Positions 12,424 through 21,751 of a stretch of 64,000 bases of DNA are shown in pieces. The translations under genes and the position numbers were made by a program. The notes beneath the pieces are model-generated. The model did no database searches, was not told the origin of the DNA, and saw only the letters and a program-made list of their open reading frames with translations. The stretch is from assembly GCA_050084515.1 (NCBI GenBank), contig CM114272.1:5642001-5706000 (forward strand). The letters run 5' to 3'. The stretch is from Blasia pusilla. Lineage: Eukaryota; Marchantiophyta; Marchantiopsida; Blasiales. Every line of letters begins with the position of its first letter. Within the stretch, counting starts at the first letter, position 1.

Positions 12424-13683
12424 ATGGAGCGCATCGTGGCTAGGCTGCTGGAGTTTCCTCAGCTGTTCACAACGGCCGTCGCTTCGGTGTGCGGTGAAGA
12501 AGAGGAGGGAGGAGGGGCTTGTTCGGCGACGTCGATCGAAGATCTTGTGGGCATGGCCGCGGAGGGGACGCAGTGGCCTACGTATGGACCGGTGTTCGTG
12601 GAGGATGACGGCGTGGTAGCGTTTTCTCGCCATGCGGGCGGGATCGCGGGCGGATGGAGTCGCATTTCGCTGCGCCATCTCGTGCCGGGCGGGTTCCGCC
12701 GACGGAGCGTCGCAACGGACGCGAAGGTGGCGTTCGCCGGGGCGCTCATGTGCACCGTCGACCTCTGCGGCGACGCGGGAGGCGTGGAAATCTTCGTGTG
12801 CAACTTGCTCCTGCGGAAGTCCAGGCAGCTCCCACGGCCCCCGAAAGTGGGCGGCGAGTTGTGGCTCTTCCACATCGTGCCGGTCGGAGCACACGAGTAC
12901 ACGCTGTTTCTGCTAAGCCGCATGGACTCGCCGTCGGCGGCCGCGGCGCACTCCGCCGACGTCGTCGTGCAGATGTACCACTCCGCCGTCGCTCTGTGGA
13001 CAACCACGACCACGACGATGAGCGCGCAGTTGGACGACTCCGTCAACCTGGAGAACTCCGCGAGCTGCGTCGCCTATTTGGACGGCTGCCTGTACTGCAT
13101 GGTGAAGGGAGGCGACGACCCTCTCAACCTGCTGCGATACAACGTCGCGGAGGCCTCCTGGACACCGACGGTGTCGGATGTGAAGCTCCACGGCGGGGAG
13201 GTTCTGTTCGACTGTGGCCTCCTGGTGTGCGCCTCCAAGCTGCTGGTGAGAGTCACGTCGGAGTGGTATCCCGACCAAACGGACGTGCGCCCCGACAGCG
13301 GGGGCTCACCGTATATCCTTCCCTATACGGTGTTCCACCGAGCGCGACTGTACGAAGTCTGTACAGACCCGGAGGAGCCCTACCGCAGAAAGGTGGGCGG
13401 CGGCAGTCGCTCGGACAGAGCCACTGTCCTCCTTGTGCACATGGAAGAGTTGGCGAGAACGCCGCCCGTGAAGGCTTCCGTGGCGATCGACTTCCTGTCC
13501 GACGCGGAAAGAGTGTATTTCTGCGAGAGGGACGCGGCAGACAGCGGGAGCCCCACTTCCGTTTACAGCTACGGATTTCGGGACCGGAACTGGAGCTTCC
13601 CGTGCTTCTTGCCCTCCGACGCCTCCGGGAGGCTGCTGTTCTCCAGCTTTCAGCCCGGTATCAACCCCTTCATCATGCCATAG
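12424..13683 (+). CDS. F-box/kelch-like protein, single exon, F-box incomplete
   Basis: A single-exon, GC-rich frame of 419 codons from the ATG at 12424 to the TAG at 13681. The frame is open further upstream to about 12247 but contains no earlier ATG. The first residues (MERIVARLLEFPQLFTTAVA) resemble the second half of an F-box, the Skp1-binding module of SCF ubiquitin ligases; the first half is absent. The rest resembles plant F-box-associated/kelch beta-propellers: a LRHLVPGGF block near residue 84, VCNLLLRKSRQLPRPP near 125-140, and ASCVAYLDGCLYCMV near 213-227. If functional it would choose substrates for ubiquitination, but Skp1 binding is doubtful. An upstream exon supplying the rest of the F-box was sought in 12100-12424 and not seen. 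The family call is moderate; the coding call is strong because of length, composition and lack of breaks. Confidence 0.72.
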   Translation: MERIVARLLEFPQLFTTAVASVCGEEEEGGGACSATSIEDLVGMAAEGTQWPTYGPVFVEDDGVVAFSRHAGGIAGGWSRISLRHLVPGGFRRRSVATDAKVAFAGALMCTVDLCGDAGGVEIFVCNLLLRKSRQLPRPPKVGGELWLFHIVPVGAHEYTLFLLSRMDSPSAAAAHSADVVVQMYHSAVALWTTTTTTMSAQLDDSVNLENSASCVAYLDGCLYCMVKGGDDPLNLLRYNVAEASWTPTVSDVKLHGGEVLFDCGLLVCASKLLVRVTSEWYPDQTDVRPDSGGSPYILPYTVFHRARLYEVCTDPEEPYRRKVGGGSRSDRATVLLVHMEELARTPPVKASVAIDFLSDAERVYFCERDAADSGSPTSVYSYGFRDRNWSFPCFLPSDASGRLLFSSFQPGINPFIMP

Positions 13684-13829
13684 GATATCTCTCCTCTCCT
13701 TTCCTTCGAGCTCCCGCTCGCGCACTTCTGAGGTGAGGAGGATGTGTACGCGAGGAGTTCATGCGGTGATTGCGTTTTATCTTGTGCTTCGAATCTGTGC
13801 GACGGTTTGTCAAGGCTGAATATATACGT

Positions 13830-14780
13830 GTGGGCATTCTAGCTCCCTCTTGGAGTGTGATCTGTGGAATAGTGTGTCCAGTCTCTATATTTTCTAGCTC
13901 TCTCTCTCACATTGTATCGGTATAGCGGTTTGTCGAGAGTTGATGTGTGTGCATTGTAGCTCTCGCTCAGCCCTAGCGCCAATTCGATGTGAGGGGACGA
14001 GACGAGAGGAGAGGCCATGAAGCTTGCGGTCTATTCCCCTGGAAGTGATTTTGCTCTGGTTGGTGATTTGAATGGAATGCATGTTTGACCATTTTTCATG
14101 CCTTGGTTCATTCTAGCTCTCCCGCAGCTCCAGCTTTGATTTGAAGTGACCGCATAGGACGATTATATGAGTAGGTAGCTTGTAGACCATCTCGAAAACT
14201 GAGTCTGCTTTAGTTCGTACTTCCAACGTAAACTATTTGCTATTCCTCCGTACGTTTGAGCTGTCCGCGGGCTCCAAATGGATGTGAGAAGAGGAGAAAC
14301 TGAAAAGCTCGTACTTTAAGCGTAGAGAGCTCGTAGTATTATAATGCCGTTGAGCTGTGCGTCTTTCGAAGTTTCTGCTTGAAAGTTCAACTATTTCCAA
14401 TGCCAGTTTACATTCTAGTCGTCCTTCTTCAGTTGTTTGTTTTTTTCTAAACTCCATGATATTGATATCTTAGCTGTCCCTGAGTTCTATAACCCCAATA
14501 GCTCGTGGTCCACCATGTCGAGAGCTCACTCTTCCGCTTTGGTTCGTGCTTTGATTCCAAACGGATTCTGATGCCAGGATACCTTAGAGCTATCCCTCGG
14601 CTCTAAAACATGATACACATGTTGTAATAGTCCGTCTCTAGAGGAGATTTTTTCCGATTTAGAACGAGTTTATGCTTTCAATCATAGCAGTTTGTGATGC
14701 ATTTGAGCTCTCCCTCAACTCCACTCGAATCGCAAGACGAAGAGCTTAATAGCTTGTAGACCATCCAAGGGTCGATGCTG
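13830..14780. repeat. Old degenerate tandem repeat downstream of the F-box/kelch gene
   Basis: A block of the form CATT(C/G)TAGCTCTC(C/G)C(T/G)CAG recurs near 13838, 13953, 14111, 14255, 14469, 14581 and 14700, usually followed by GATGTGA..AGAAGAG and then a TAGCTTGTAGACCATC-like block (clear near 14175 and 14750, weaker near 14325 and 14495). Spacing is about 110-210 bp. Copies are strongly diverged. No gene is recognised here. Confidence 0.6.
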
Positions 14781-17700
14781 TTACGTTTTTGCTTCTGTGC
14801 TTCTGTGCTGACGCCGGACTGCTGATACCTAGAGGATTGAAATATTGCAGAAACAAACTTAAGACTTTGATCATCTCTCATCATTCATTCCTTGGATACA
14901 GAGTAGTTCCAGATTTGTGAGTGGATGTATGATGTACTCTTGAGCTTAAGGTACTGCACTACTTCTTTTTATCGTACTTTTTCCCGTGTCCTTCGTTCGC
15001 CTGATTGCCTCTCTCCATGAACGACTAGTTCAGATTCTGCAAACTAGCACACCCGCACTCGCCCTTGGCAGCTGACTGATTTCTAGACTGCGGAAAAGAA
15101 TTCATTCTTGCTTCACCCTTTCTCCACCTCTTTCTCTGGAGTTGATCTATCATTTCCGAGCCTTTGTGCAGAAATGCTCTAGTACGAAGAAGCGAAATCC
15201 GACAAGAGGAGGATACAATTCACTCTTGTCCTCGTATGGATGCATGTAGAGACCGCAGGAATGAGTCCCTTCAACCCATAGGAATGTGGCTCTGTAACCG
15301 TAGATCAGAACGATCGGTGGATTGAAGTTAATGGTCCAAGGATATGGATTTTCGGACCGTTGGAATTTTTCGTCTTCTCCGCAGTGCACACTGGACCCGT
15401 CGGTACTGAGCTTTTCTATCTGCATACCGTGGGAATTATATGCTTGTAAGTGGCGGATCAAGGTCCCCTGGAACTTTTTGCTTCTACTAGTAAGGACCCG
15501 TAAGTAAGATACCTGTTTCAAGGTCATTCTCTTTGCCCTTGCCCCAATCATCGTCAAACCGCCATTTAATATATAGATTTAGCAGCGCATTTAGGTAATA
15601 TAAACTGCAAAAATATATTCACGTCACATCATGGGTATATGTGTAGAATGCCATGCACGATATATTTATATGCCCTCGACTGAATCATTAATATTCAAAG
15701 GAAATAAGCATTACATACTAACATGCCAATGTTTTAAATAGAAAAGAAGTACTATGAGCCCATGTAAAATAAGTTTCAACTTTCATTCTAGAGGTACTAC
15801 GACTTAGCTCATCAAAATTAGAATCCCTCACAGTATTTATTTACAAATACCCATACCCCATTGATTTCATCCTCCACTTCCAAGTAGGCTCCAAGGTCCC
15901 TACATCCACCTAATTCTCAACGCATCATCTCACCACTCTCCACTATTACATGGTCAATCCACCACCCTACCCACCTAATCAAACCACCTTTTGACTTCAC
16001 ACTTACACGCTACCCATGCACTTAATGAGTTAATGACACCCTACTCTATCTTGATCCTATCCTAACCTTATGAGTTCACACCTCACAACTTTTACTCTAA
16101 CACCCTCCTCTACCCATTGACTTTACGCAGCCCATCTCTTACTCCACAAGCCTACCCATGGGACCTCCCACCGTCCCATCAAAGACATTGCTTACCCTTT
16201 TGACTTTAGACCACCTAGCTCTAGACCACCTAGATCTAGATGTAAGGCGGTGCCCTATCCTTGCTAATTCTCACCACGTTTCTCACTCCACATCATTCCT
16301 ACTACTCTACATAGCTTTTCAATACTAACTCCAGTCTAACAAGTCCTACTACATTTATTTTTTTCTAACAAAAAGCCCCTTCCGTTGTGCGATGCTTTTT
16401 TAAAATATTTTATTGATAAAAACACACGATACTATGAACGGGAACCAATTTCTATTTTTGGACCGTATCCCACGTGATATAGAAATATGGAAATGATGCC
16501 CTGCACAGTGTCATTAAGGAAAATATTAAACTGATTCCCGTTCATAGCATGCTTGTGAAAATCTGAAGTGAAACATTTACTGGAAAGTTCATTCCAAAAT
16601 TATTAGCACGGTAACAAGATTGTTAAAATATTCTCTGTAAAATTATTGCCACTACAGAGCGGACAAAATTAAAGACTCGGAACAAATTCTTTCCAATATG
16701 CATAACTTGGAAATTTATTCCTCTCCAACTAATCGGTATTCTGCCTCAAAGAATTATGAACTATTCCTCCAACTAATCCCTAAACTTCTAATCCGAAAAA
16801 TGTCTTTTTCTCATAAATATAAAAAGAGGACGGGAACATGAAGTCCCATGTTACACTCTGACAACGCCGAATAAAAAAACAGAGAAAAAAAAAGTCGTCT
16901 CATGATATAATTAAATATAGTTAGAAAACATCTTTACACGTAAAACCCTTCCTATCCTTAGCTCGGCGACCTCTAATTTATTTTGATCGCTTTCGATGGG
17001 ACAAAAAAATTAGTCAAAAGAGCGCCCACTAACCAAAAAGCGCCGCGCTAAAATAAAATCCCACGGAAAACGTATCGAATAAGAAATGGAATAAATTAGT
17101 GAAAGAAAAATCAGTAAAGTGAACAGTGGATGTTCCCGTGAGGGCAACACATTTATTGAAGTGTACGGAGCATCCCATCATGAGCTGGATCTAGTAGTGC
17201 CTTCAGATGCAGCGGTCGGCATAAGTACTGCCACAGGTCGTCACGACATCCTGCGTCCTGTGGTCGGTGGCTCGTGATCTGACGGTTCCACAAATATCCT
17301 ACCGGGTGAATATCCGAACCTCTGGTCTGCGCTTCCTGATCCAGAGAGCTCCTTAATGCTACTGTGGACCGTTACCAAACATTTTTACCCTTTGGTAGGT
17401 CATATAGAGCGATTGAATGGAACGCGTTGGGGACCTGGGTTGCGCCCAGGCCCTAAAGGCCCTAGATAGCTGGATTTTGTCTGCTTTAAAACACGGAAAC
17501 GGTAAAAGGTGACGAATAGTGACAGAAACCAAAAGCAAATATGATCTGTGTACGATTGTCAAACACCAACCGGAAAATCCTTTAATCGGAGGGAAGATAT
17601 TTTAATTCATCGTGGCGTCGGAATCGATTGAATTTCTTTTCAAGTTGTTCACAGGAGGAAATTTCTTTTGCTCCAGTGCGCCATGTAATAAAATAAGTTC

Positions 17701-18280
17701 GTTGCTGTTTCCATAGTCCTTCCTTTTGTTTTCCCTGACTTGACCACCACATTTACTACTCGCGCGGTGTAAACTTTACCGTGCGGTTGGGACGTAGCAG
17801 CATGTGACTGTGCGCGTGTCTCTATCAAGCGGCCCCACCTCATGCAAGAATACGAGCGGACAGTGGTTCTCGTACCCGTTGAACGACAGGGAACCTCGAC
17901 GACCTTAACGACCGTCTGGAGTACTGTGGGTGGTGGATGGCTGCCAGTGGATGGATGTCGCAACGGAGGAAGAAAGCGGTGCCGATTGACTAATGGCGAG
18001 GGGGGTTAGATTAGGTCGATGTGCTTGATATGAATAGGCTCATCTACGATCGATATCTAGCGATCATAATTACGTCGTGTGGGTTGAGTTGTAGGTCATG
18101 AATCCAGTTTTCCGTTAGTCCGATCGCTATAAACAGACTCTATCCAATCTCTACTTCTGGCTAGGTCATCGAACTTAGGTATTTTCAGTCCTGGGTGTGT
18201 TGGTACCAAATAATTAATAAAAATTTGGAAAAAAAGGAGTAGAAGAGTTTTGGAAAACGCGACTCGGAAAAGATCTTGAC
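14781..18280. other. Intergenic region with small inverted repeats
   Basis: No supported gene. About 15850-16350 is notably poor in G on the plus strand (runs of CCATCC, CACCTAC). Perfect 13-bp arms at 16432-16444 (CTATGAACGGGAA) and 16535-16547 bracket about 90 bp and could be a small fold-back element. A minus-strand frame of 135 codons at 15150-15557 has no recognisable family. Confidence 0.5.
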
Positions 18281-18284
18281 GGTC

Positions 18285-18500
18285 CTCCTACGTGGCAAGG
18301 TAGTTCACGGACTTCACTCACAGTCGTCCTACGTGCCAGAGTAAAAGCTCCTGAACTATTTTCCTACGTGGCGAGGGTGGCGAAGGAAAAGTCGTCCGGT
18401 GTGCCACATTGGCTGGATCTAAACGAGGACCAATCGTATCCGCTGACATCTGGAATTATTCACGCACCGCCTGACATCTGGAGTTATTACGTGTACCAGA
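18285..18500. promoter_or_regulatory. Cluster of ACGTG (ABRE/G-box-like) cores
   Basis: CCTACGTGGC occurs at about 18288 and 18362 and CCTACGTGCC at about 18328; ACGTGGC is the plant ABRE/G-box-type core bound by bZIP factors. Just downstream, CTGACATCTGGAATTATT (18443-18460) is repeated with one change at 18471-18488, followed by TTACGTGTACC. The cluster is about 1.5 kb before the probable promoter of the polyamine oxidase gene. It could be a distal stress or abscisic acid responsive region; that is inference from the motifs only. Confidence 0.4.
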
Positions 18501-19830
18501 TGGGCTGTGTGTAAAAGAAAATAGTGGGCGAGAGTATGGTTTGTCACCTGGAATTATTGGTTCGGTACCATAGTCGGTCAGCACTTATGGCTGACCAGCT
18601 AGCTGCCTACTCCAGCATTATTGTAAGTCCCTCTTTTTCTAGAAACCCCCAATGTAGAGGGGCACACGATAGTCTGGCATTCCGTATATTTGTCCCATTT
18701 GCCAGACTGGAAAACGAGTACGTATAAAGGAGTATGCATGACTCTGGGCTGGTTAACTACCCTTATCCTTCCCCAGAAGTGGATGGTGTTCGGACTCCGA
18801 CAGAAAGACTACTACGCTTTCTTTGGCGAGTCTTGTTTTCCGTTCCGACCAGCGTCGACCCGTAACCGGAATAGGTGAGAACGTAGCCAGGTCTTAACTC
18901 TACTCTAGTATAGGAAATGCAACCTGGTCAATCTCGAGCTGCTTCTGGTTAATACTTTTCTTCTGCCGGGACGAAAGTTAGAAACTACATCGTACTATGC
19001 CGACAGGGCCTCGAAAAGCGCCCCCGCCTATGGTACGAAGGAAAGAAAATGTTTATTTTAATCAACCGACAAGAGGTGATGGAACCTTAGGTGGCACCGT
19101 GGCTCCGGTCGGCAGTTGTGAGGCTGGATGGTCCCGCTGACGTTGGAGGCCTCCTCTGTCGCCACTAGTTTAGCGGTGAGCTTTCGACCGTCACATGAAG
19201 GGACTGGGGAACCACCAACTGCTGCTGCCACGAGAGCTCTGCTAAAATATGAGGAGAGTGTCAAGATGGTGGGAAACTATACCCACAGTCTGACACCAAC
19301 GGTCCAGATCGCACCGCCGGCGTCTTCAATCCCAGCTAGTTTAGCGCAGCTTCCCAAGAGTAAACCTTTTGACCCCATTTTTGGAAAACCGGTAAATCCA
19401 TGGGAACCGACTAAAATAGGGGTAGAGTGTACGGTAGGAGCCTAGGAGGAGCAGCAAGTATAGTGACACTCGGCGGTCAATCTCCCCTTGTAAACTGATC
19501 GAGTTTAGGGTACGTTGAGTTTGATTTCAGGCGACTGGCGAGTTTATTATTGGACTAAAATATCGGGCTTCGCCGAACATATGTGGAGGAGAAGTATAGT
19601 CATATTCGACGGGGATGCTGGTGTCGGAGTCCGGCGGACTCAGTCCAGGGTGGATTAGCGGCGGTTTGACGGCGGCTGCGGCTGCTACCGACTCAATCGA
19701 GTTCCGTTCCGTTCCGTTCGGTTTCTTTCACTCCGGAACCCGCTTCTTGCCTTGGCCTGGAATGCTGCCACTTGGCGCCATCTTCGTCGATCGTCCCCCA
19801 GGCAGCACCTGCCCGCTGCCCGGCTGGCGT

Positions 19831-20293
19831 GCATATATCCGTCGCTCTCTGGCGAGTTTCTGCTACTGGTAGTTTTCCCCTCATGGTGCTGTGTTCGTCG
19901 CTGCAGGCTCTAGCTCTCTCGCTCGCGAACTCGCGGGCGGATTCCTTCGATAGATCGATGGCCACTCTTTTCCCCGAATTCGTTCCCCGGGTCCGCCCGC
20001 TCAATGGTGTTGTTACACATCGTGCACTGCGGTCAATCGATAGCGCGCCCCCCTGCTCGCTCGCGCAGCAGTAGTCCGTTGTTTTGGTCCTTGGCTGCGT
20101 CGGAAGATCCCTGCGAGGATGAGTCGGAAGTCGGCCAACCCCATCGGTCGGTCCCTCCAGCCTCCGTTCCCCTGCACAATCGATTTGGTTGCGCCGCGGC
20201 ATTGGAATTGTGACTAGTTCTTCCGTCCTTCCCTGCCTGCCTGCCTGCCTGCCTCCCGCGGCCCTTTTCGGTGTGTTGCGCCGCAGCGCAGCC
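19831..20293 (+). promoter_or_regulatory. Probable core promoter and 5' leader of the polyamine oxidase gene
   Basis: GCATATATCC at 19831-19840 is a TATA-box candidate. The sequence to the start codon is GC-rich and holds several upstream ATGs (about 19883, 19959, 20004 and 20119) in short frames, and a CCTG microsatellite at about 20233-20258. If transcription starts shortly after the TATA-like site, the leader is about 430 nt with upstream open frames that could dampen translation. The transcription start itself is not visible from sequence. Confidence 0.4.
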
Positions 20294-21751
20294 ATGGTGG
20301 TCGCGTATCAAAGAGCGAGGCGCAACCTTCAGGACGGAACGCAGCCGGTGGTGCTCGTGATTGGGGCTGGAGTCGCAGGATTGGCGGCGGCCCGCACACT
20401 GGAAGCTGCGAATTGCAAGACGATCGTTCTAGAGTCGAGGGATCGGATAGGAGGGCGCGTGTATACAGACCACTCTTTCGGGTTCCCCGTGGACATGGGC
20501 GCCTCGTGGCTGCATGGGCTGTGCAAGGGAAATCCGTTGGCACAGCTCATTGGGCGGCTAAGATTGCCTCTGTACCAAACCAGCGGGGAGAATTCCCCTC
20601 TCTACGATCACGATCTCGAAAGTTATGTCCTGTGCGACACGGAAGGGAACGAGGTTCCTCGGCATCTGGTTGCCGAAGTGGGCCTGGTTTTCGAAGCCCT
20701 GCTCGAGGAGACGAAGAAATTTCGCGAGGAAATATCGTCGGACATTTCCGTTTCCGACGCGTTCTCCGCGCTGGCGGAAAGACGGCCGGATTTGAGACAG
20801 GACGGATTACGCCGCGACGTTCTGCAGTGGTATCTGTGCAGAATGGAGGGTTGGTTCGCCACCGACGCGGACAATATCTCGGTCCAATGCTGGGACGAGG
20901 ACGACCACCTCGAAGGCGGGCACGGCCTCATGGTCAAGGGCTACGAGCCCGTGCTCGAGGAGCTCTCGGAGGGTCTCGACATCCGTCTCAACTCCAGGGT
21001 ACGCAAAGTTGCAAGGGGGATTCACGGCGTCCGAGCCGTGACGGAAGACGGCACGGCGTTCGATGGCGACGCCGCGGTAATCGCGGTCCCTCTGGGAGTG
21101 CTCAAGGCCAACATTATTCAGTTCGAGCCCAGACTGCCCGCATGGAAAGAAGCCTCCATAGCGGACCTCGGCTTCGGCAACGAGAACAAGATCGCCCTGC
21201 TGTTCGAGCGAGTCTGCTGGCCCGACGTGGACTTCCTGGGCGTCGTCGCCGCCACGTCCTACGGCTGCAGCTATTTTCTCAATCTCCGCAAGGCCACTGG
21301 CCACCCGGTGCTCGTGTACATGGTCGCGGGACGCCTCGCCACCGACCTCGCGAAGCTGTCGGACATCGCCGCCGCCAGGTCCGCCGTCGCGGAGCTCAAG
21401 CGCATCGTTCCGACGGCGACGGACCCCATCGCCTTCGTCGTGTCCAACTGGGGCACCGATCCCAGCTCCCTGGGATGCTTCAGCTACGGCGCCGTCGGCA
21501 AGCCTCACGACCTGTACGAGCGACTGCGCGCCCCCGTCGACGGCAGCCTCATTTGGTGGGCTGGGGAAGCCACCAGCCTCCGATTTCCCGGCACCGTGCA
21601 TGGAGCTTACGAGTCCGGACTCGCCGCAGCCCACGACTGCTACCGACACTTACACCAGCAGAAGGACCACTTCCAGCACCAACCGGCCCTCATGACTCTG
21701 GCGGCGGACGAGCACTCCGACTACATTCCCCTTAAAGTTTCGCGCATTTAA
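20294..21751 (+). CDS. Polyamine oxidase, PAO2/3/4 type, probably peroxisomal
   Basis: An uninterrupted 485-codon frame. The ATG at 20294 is chosen because it has an ideal context (GCAGCCATGG) and gives the usual family length (about 490 residues); 35 upstream in-frame codons are low-complexity leader. The enzyme would oxidise spermine or spermidine using FAD and release hydrogen peroxide (back-conversion in this clade). Visible features: FAD-binding GAGVAG (24-29) with E47, GGRV (53-56), GASWLHG (69-75), the conserved pocket lysine in ENK (K299), and the C-terminal FAD motif GEAT (424-427). LESRDRIGGRV, YDHDLESY, QWYLCRMEGWFA and TSYGCSYFLNL favour the PAO2/3/4 clade over the PAO1 or PAO5 clades. 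The C-terminus is SRI, a conservative variant of the SRL/SRM peroxisomal signal. No intron is present, unlike angiosperm members of this clade. High third-position GC. Confidence 0.95.
   Translation: MVVAYQRARRNLQDGTQPVVLVIGAGVAGLAAARTLEAANCKTIVLESRDRIGGRVYTDHSFGFPVDMGASWLHGLCKGNPLAQLIGRLRLPLYQTSGENSPLYDHDLESYVLCDTEGNEVPRHLVAEVGLVFEALLEETKKFREEISSDISVSDAFSALAERRPDLRQDGLRRDVLQWYLCRMEGWFATDADNISVQCWDEDDHLEGGHGLMVKGYEPVLEELSEGLDIRLNSRVRKVARGIHGVRAVTEDGTAFDGDAAVIAVPLGVLKANIIQFEPRLPAWKEASIADLGFGNENKIALLFERVCWPDVDFLGVVAATSYGCSYFLNLRKATGHPVLVYMVAGRLATDLAKLSDIAAARSAVAELKRIVPTATDPIAFVVSNWGTDPSSLGCFSYGAVGKPHDLYERLRAPVDGSLIWWAGEATSLRFPGTVHGAYESGLAAAHDCYRHLHQQKDHFQHQPALMTLAADEHSDYIPLKVSRI

Noticed and set aside
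12322-13278. Long minus-strand and shifted frames across the F-box/kelch gene (up to 195 codons minus, 360 codons plus)
   Set aside because: They are shadows of a GC-rich gene; the 12424-13683 frame has the family motifs and the others are Arg/Pro/Ala-rich without any.
15150-15557. 135-codon minus frame
   Set aside because: No recognisable family, no start context or neighbouring exon support; could be an exon of an unknown gene but not supportable.
17649-17963. 104-codon minus frame
   Set aside because: No family, isolated, in a region without other coding signal.
19615-20295. Open frames in the polyamine oxidase leader, both strands (up to 200 codons)
   Set aside because: GC-rich leader without recognisable domains; better explained as promoter and 5' untranslated region.
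20413-21735. 440-codon plus frame and 280-codon minus frame overlapping the polyamine oxidase
   Set aside because: Composition artefacts of high GC at third positions; the polyamine oxidase frame carries all conserved motifs.
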